Shown here piece after piece: positions 60,395 to 64,000 of a DNA stretch of 64,000 bases. Source of the stretch: Butyrivibrio sp. (GTDB lineage Bacteria; Bacillota; Clostridia; Lachnospirales; Lachnospiraceae); assembly GCA_017470505.1 (NCBI GenBank), contig JAFUYO010000005.1:62001-126000 (forward strand), given 5' to 3'. Numbering within the stretch: position 1 is the first letter of the stretch; each line of letters starts with the position of its first letter. The notes beneath the pieces were generated by a model. It was not told where the DNA came from and did not search any database. It saw only the letters and a program-made list of their open reading frames with translations. Both the position numbers and the translations under genes were made by a program.

Positions 60395-61170
60395 TTCTTC
60401 TCCTTGATAATATTGTCCGAAGCCCCTGAATTGATGAGAAGGAGCGTTAATACAACAACAAAAATTATTGCCGAGAGAGCGTATATCTCCGGCTGAATAC
60501 CTCTCTTGACCTCATTATAGATGAGAGTTGACAGGGTTTCAAAGCCTGAACCTTTGGTAAAGTATGTGATGATAAAGTCATCCAGTGACATTGTAAAGGC
60601 CATCAGGGCCCCGGAAATCACACCGGGCATGAGGTCCGGAAGTATTGTCTTTCTAAAGGCGTAAAAGGGTGTTGCGCCAAGGTCAAGCGCTGCTTCGTAG
60701 ACATAGAAGTTCATGTTTTTGATCCTTGGCATGACGCTTAACATGACAAACGGGATGTCAAAGGTTATGTGCGCAAGGAGTATGGTCATGAAACCCGACC
60801 CTATGTGCAGAAAGCGAAACAGCAGCATCAGTGAGATACCTGTGACAATATCGGCATTTATCATCGGAATGTTGGTAACTCCGGTGATGACAGAGCGTAG
60901 CCTTGGGCTGAGGCCAATCATTGCGATACAGGTTATCGTGCCTATAATAGTCGAAAATATTGTGGCAAGAACTGCAATCGAGAGCGTGTTCATAAGAGCT
61001 GAGGCAACGGCCCTGTCTGAAAAGAGCCTTATGTACCAGTTCAGTGTAAAGCCTCCCCATCTGGCTCTTGACTTACTTAAGTTGAAGGAGAGCACAATAA
61101 GAGTAACGATGGGAGCATACATGAAAAGAAGGATGATCCCGAGGTAAATCCTCTCAAGTATCTTTTTCAT
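60391..61170 (-). CDS. potC: Spermidine/putrescine ABC transporter permease
   Basis: A 259-residue permease with six membrane helices. The ATPase-contact motif is EAALDLGATPFYAFRKTILPDL in outline, the polyamine-type variant EAAxDLGA. The conserved MSLDDFIITYF segment near the C-terminus marks PotC. Four-base overlaps with potB and potD show translational coupling. Confidence 0.94.
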   Translation of the reverse strand: MKKILERIYLGIILLFMYAPIVTLIVLSFNLSKSRARWGGFTLNWYIRLFSDRAVASALMNTLSIAVLATIFSTIIGTITCIAMIGLSPRLRSVITGVTNIPMINADIVTGISLMLLFRFLHIGSGFMTILLAHITFDIPFVMLSVMPRIKNMNFYVYEAALDLGATPFYAFRKTILPDLMPGVISGALMAFTMSLDDFIITYFTKGSGFETLSTLIYNEVKRGIQPEIYALSAIIFVVVLTLLLINSGASDNIIKEKK

Positions 61171-61997
61171 CCGAGGGCACCTCCTTCCTTGTCATACACA
61201 GCCTGCACGATCATGTTGATCAGGATAAAGATCATCAGGACTATAGAGAGTCCGCTTCCAAGGTGCCAGTCATAAACAAGAGTAAACTGCTGCTCGATGA
61301 TATTGCCGATTAGCAGTATCTTGGAGCCTCCGAGCATGGTGGATATGGCAAAGGTGGTCAGCGCCGGAATAAACACCATGGTGATCCCGCTTATTATGCC
61401 GGGAACTGAGAGCGGAAGTGTTATCCTCATAAAAGTCTGAACAGAGTCAGCTCCGAGGTCGCGAGCCGCATTTATTATATTCTCATCGATCCTGCTGAGT
61501 GAGTTGTATATGGGAAGTATCATAAAGGGCAGGAAGTTGTAAACCATACCGAGAATGATGGCTCCGGGTGTGTTGATGATGTTTATGGCAGGAAGATGAA
61601 CAATATCAAGCAGGGTGTTGATAACTCCCTTTCCCTCGAGAAGGGTCATCCAGGTGAGCGTCCGAAGCAGGAAGTTCATCCACATCGGCAGGATAAACAG
61701 TGTCACTAAAAATGCGTTGTTTGAGAGCTTCATGGACGATAGTATCATTCCAAGCGGGTAGGCGATCAAAAAACAGATCAGTGTGCTGATAACTGCCAGA
61801 TATATGGAGCGCCAGAGAGCTTTGAAATACCCCGGGTCCGATATGCGCACAACGTTATTTAAGGTAAAAGAGCCGTTTCCATCTGTAAAGCCGTAGTAAA
61901 CAACCATGGCGAGCGGCACCAATATGAAGATGACAGCCCAGGCTAAATATGGTGATGCCATGAGATAGGCATTTCGACCGGATTTAAACAGTTTCAC
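61167..61997 (-). CDS. potB: Spermidine/putrescine ABC transporter permease
   Basis: A 276-residue permease with six helices and the contact loop [22 protein letters not shown] in outline. [11 protein letters not shown] and [18 protein letters not shown] are typical PotB blocks. It overlaps potA by 14 bases and potC by four. Confidence 0.94.
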   Translation of the reverse strand: MKLFKSGRNAYLMASPYLAWAVIFILVPLAMVVYYGFTDGNGSFTLNNVVRISDPGYFKALWRSIYLAVISTLICFLIAYPLGMILSSMKLSNNAFLVTLFILPMWMNFLLRTLTWMTLLEGKGVINTLLDIVHLPAINIINTPGAIILGMVYNFLPFMILPIYNSLSRIDENIINAARDLGADSVQTFMRITLPLSVPGIISGITMVFIPALTTFAISTMLGGSKILLIGNIIEQQFTLVYDWHLGSGLSIVLMIFILINMIVQAVYDKEGGALG

Positions 61998-63057
61998 TTA
62001 TTGCCTCCTCATCCTCCGACTCAGGAACGTTCATGATCTGTAGGTTGAAGGGATCGACTTTGATACTGACTTTTTTGCCGACTTCGGAGAGCCTGGTTGA
62101 GTGAACGAGCCACTCAAAGCCTCCGGCCTCGACGTCCATCTCATAGTGTACACCCTTAAAGGTGAGACCTGTCACAACGCCGTCCATACTGCCTTCTCCG
62201 GGAGGAAGGAGCTCAACGTCCTCGGGCCGGATAACGACGTCCACAGGCTTGTTCTCACCAAAGCCCTTGTCGACGCAGGCAAAGCGCGTTCCGAGTATCT
62301 CGACGAGCTCATCCCTTATCATGGTCGACCTAATGATGTTGCTGTCGCCGATAAAGTCAGCAACAAAGGCGTTCTCGGGCTCGTTGTAGATCTGCTCGGG
62401 AGTGCCTTCCTGCTGGATGTAGCCCTGGTTCATGACCACTATGTGGTCTGACATGGTGAGAGCTTCCTCCTGGTCGTGGGTTACATATATAAAGGTAATC
62501 CCAAGCTCCTCCTTGAGGCGCTTGAGCTCATACTGCATGTCCTGTCTGAGCTTAAGGTCCAGGGCGCCAAGTGGCTCGTCAAGAAGCAGGACCTTGGGCT
62601 CGTTGACAATTGCTCTTGCAATTGCGATTCTCTGCTGCTGACCGCCTGATAAAGAGTCGGGCATGCGGGTTTCGTAGCCCTCGAGATTTACGAGCTTAAG
62701 GGCGTAGCTGATCTTGTCCTTGATGTAGCTCTCCGGCTTATTCTTGATTTTTAGTCCAAAAGCGATGTTCTCTGCGATATTCATATTGGTAAAGAGGGCA
62801 TACTTCTGGAAAACGGTGTTGAGCTGTCTCTTGTTAGGGGCAAGCCTTGTGATATCTTCGCCGTCAAAAATAACTCTGCCGTTGTCAGGTGTCTCAAAAC
62901 CTCCTATTATACGAAGGGTAGTTGTCTTTCCGCAGCCGCTGGGCCCAAGGAGAGTGACAAAAGAATTCTCGTATATCGAAAGACTTAAGTCGTCAAGAAC
63001 GAGCTGTGAACCAAAGGATTTACTTATATGTTCAAGTGAGATAAGAGTTTTTGGCAT
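61984..63057 (-). CDS. potA: Spermidine/putrescine ABC transporter ATPase
   Basis: The ATPase that drives polyamine uptake. Walker A is [13 protein letters not shown], the signature is [14 protein letters not shown], Walker B is [12 protein letters not shown], and the switch His is in YVTHDQEEA. The C-terminal ~110 residues form the TOBE-type regulatory domain ([10 protein letters not shown]). GGAGAAG precedes the ATG. First gene of the operon. The 357 residues match PotA/FbpC family length. Confidence 0.95.
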   Translation of the reverse strand: MPKTLISLEHISKSFGSQLVLDDLSLSIYENSFVTLLGPSGCGKTTTLRIIGGFETPDNGRVIFDGEDITRLAPNKRQLNTVFQKYALFTNMNIAENIAFGLKIKNKPESYIKDKISYALKLVNLEGYETRMPDSLSGGQQQRIAIARAIVNEPKVLLLDEPLGALDLKLRQDMQYELKRLKEELGITFIYVTHDQEEALTMSDHIVVMNQGYIQQEGTPEQIYNEPENAFVADFIGDSNIIRSTMIRDELVEILGTRFACVDKGFGENKPVDVVIRPEDVELLPPGEGSMDGVVTGLTFKGVHYEMDVEAGGFEWLVHSTRLSEVGKKVSIKVDPFNLQIMNVPESEDEEAISETV

Positions 63058-63108
63058 TTATACTTCTCCGCAATACGCAATATAATAATGAAAATACTAA
63101 TCTACTCT

Positions 63109-63136
63109 ATTTTAATTGAGAAAGAACGTGTGTCAA
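63109..63136 (-). promoter_or_regulatory. Promoter of potABCD
   Basis: On the minus strand a perfect TTGACA (63136-63131) and TAAAAT (63114-63109) are 16 bases apart. The transcript would start near 63102, 45 bases before the potA ATG. Confidence 0.72.
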
Positions 63137-63237
63137 TTACTTTTTTTCATATATTTAAAGTTTGTTGACGTTGTGATAAAATATTTTTAACTGTTTTTAA
63201 TAGTAATCATACAGATATCAGATCAGGAGGCACTTAA

Positions 63238-64000
63238 ATGGCCGCAAAAGATAAGTACGTTGCGTATATCTCAAGTTATACATCGGGTCTTGGAACCAAG
63301 TACGGTATCAGGATCTATGATGTGGATCTTGAGAAGGGAAGACTTACAGAGAAGCAGGCAGTTGAGATCACAAACTCTTCATATGCAGGCATATCTCATG
63401 ACGGAAACACTCTTTATTCTATAACGGATGCAGGTGTTGAGTCCTATCATATTCTTAAGGACGGAAGTCTTGAGTTTTTGAACGAGGCATCAATTAACGG
63501 TATGCGGGGATGTTACCTGAATATGGATCAGGAGGACCACTTCCTTGTGACAGCAGGTTACCACGACGGCAAGGTCACGATCTTAAGGCTCAATGAGGAC
63601 GGCAGTATCGGTGAGATAACCGATGAGAGATACCATAAGGGGCTCGGCACAGCCGCAGGCAGGAACCACGTGCCGCACGTTCAGTGCATCAAGGTGTCCA
63701 AGGACAACAAATATCTTCTTGCGGCCGATCTTGGAATGGACAGGATCAATATCTATTCGCTCGACCATGAGACGGGCAAGATCAAGGAGGTCGATGTCAT
63801 CCACTGCGATCAGGAGTCATCTCCGAGGCACATGCAGTTCTCCAGGGAGGGCAGGTTCCTCTACGTCTGCCTTGAGCAGAAATGTGCCATCGATGTCTAT
63901 GAGTACCACGAAGAGGACGGTGTGCCTGAGTTTACCAAGATCCAGGAGGTGTCAAACTCCGATGAGGCCGATTCCATCGGTGTTGCATGCTCAGCCCTGA
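63238..64000 (+). CDS. 6-phosphogluconolactonase-type beta-propeller lactonase, N-terminal part
   Basis: The first 254 codons of a gene that runs off the window. AGGAGG lies 7 bases before the ATG. The protein begins MAAKDKYVAYISSYTSG and shows the repeated blades of the seven-bladed lactonase family (Pgl of the YbhE type): GIRIYDVDLEKGRLTEKQ, HDGNTLYSITDAGVESY, and the family block NHVPHVQCIKVSKDNKYLLAADLGMDRI in outline with NHVPHVQ. The reaction would be hydrolysis of 6-phosphogluconolactone or a similar sugar lactone. It is divergent from potABCD. Confidence 0.87.
   Translation, partial: MAAKDKYVAYISSYTSGLGTKYGIRIYDVDLEKGRLTEKQAVEITNSSYAGISHDGNTLYSITDAGVESYHILKDGSLEFLNEASINGMRGCYLNMDQEDHFLVTAGYHDGKVTILRLNEDGSIGEITDERYHKGLGTAAGRNHVPHVQCIKVSKDNKYLLAADLGMDRINIYSLDHETGKIKEVDVIHCDQESSPRHMQFSREGRFLYVCLEQKCAIDVYEYHEEDGVPEFTKIQEVSNSDEADSIGVACSAL

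Noticed and set aside
63165-63193. TTGACG as promoter of the lactonase gene
   Set aside because: The matching -10 position reads TAACTG, too weak to list as a feature.
1-64000. CRISPR array, prophage, insertion sequence or tRNA genes
   Set aside because: Reading both strands showed no evenly spaced direct repeats, transposase or phage genes, and no tRNA cloverleaf except the tRNA-like end of tmRNA. Short or odd tRNAs could still be missed by eye.

Overview
This window reads as the chromosome of a plant-fibre-degrading Clostridia, most like Lachnospiraceae of the Butyrivibrio/Pseudobutyrivibrio type. The grounds are lipoprotein-dependent CUT1 sugar ABC transporters of Gram-positive type, Gram-positive ribosome sites, the secG-rnr-smpB-ssrA order, acetogen-type C1 genes (fhs, folD), an NfnAB transhydrogenase and cytoplasmic GH43/GH2 enzymes. 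The genus is inference from gene content. No prophage, CRISPR array, insertion sequence or tRNA was seen.

Region 1 (1-13.5 kb) is a pectin and uronate utilisation locus. Divergent uxaC (partial) and uxaA are followed by a YtcQ/YteP/YtcP-type oligosaccharide importer, a rhamnogalacturonan acetylesterase-like SGNH hydrolase, two GH43 enzymes (one with an N-terminal ankyrin module), an exporter-type ABC half-transporter and a sugar isomerase/epimerase. None of the hydrolases has a signal peptide, so imported oligomers are probably deacetylated and trimmed in the cytoplasm and galacturonate then enters the UxaC/UxaA route. The same 14-base LacI/CcpA-type operator occurs upstream of uxaA and of the importer, with a one-mismatch copy facing uxaC.

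Region 2 (13.5-47 kb) is mostly housekeeping: tmcAL, ackA, an RpiB/LacAB protein, a membrane-anchored TPR protein with thiN and a cation exporter, gpmI, secG-rnr-smpB-ssrA, a nucleotidase, proB, ftsK-fhs-folD with a zinc-ribbon/TPR protein, nfnA-nfnB, a MORN-repeat membrane protein, rlmH, phoH-(degenerate PgpH-like protein)-ybeY, a SpoVB/MurJ-like flippase, two FAD-dependent proteins and 5-formyl-THF cyclo-ligase. Three families of short palindromic repeats lie in this part and elsewhere, several directly against stop codons.

Region 3 (47-55 kb) is a second sugar locus: an AraC regulator, a CUT1 importer (lipoprotein plus two permeases) and a cytoplasmic GH2 beta-galactosidase, ended by a long hairpin. 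Region 4 (55-64 kb) holds proA with a tandem-domain class II aldolase and an S66 peptidase, a small secreted protein, a complete potABCD polyamine importer on the minus strand, and the start of a 6-phosphogluconolactonase-type gene that runs off the window.

The best candidates for something undescribed are the ankyrin-GH43 fusion, the palindromic repeats at gene ends, the PgpH-like protein that has lost the HD aspartate and the extracellular domain, and the class II aldolase with a degenerate second copy of its domain.
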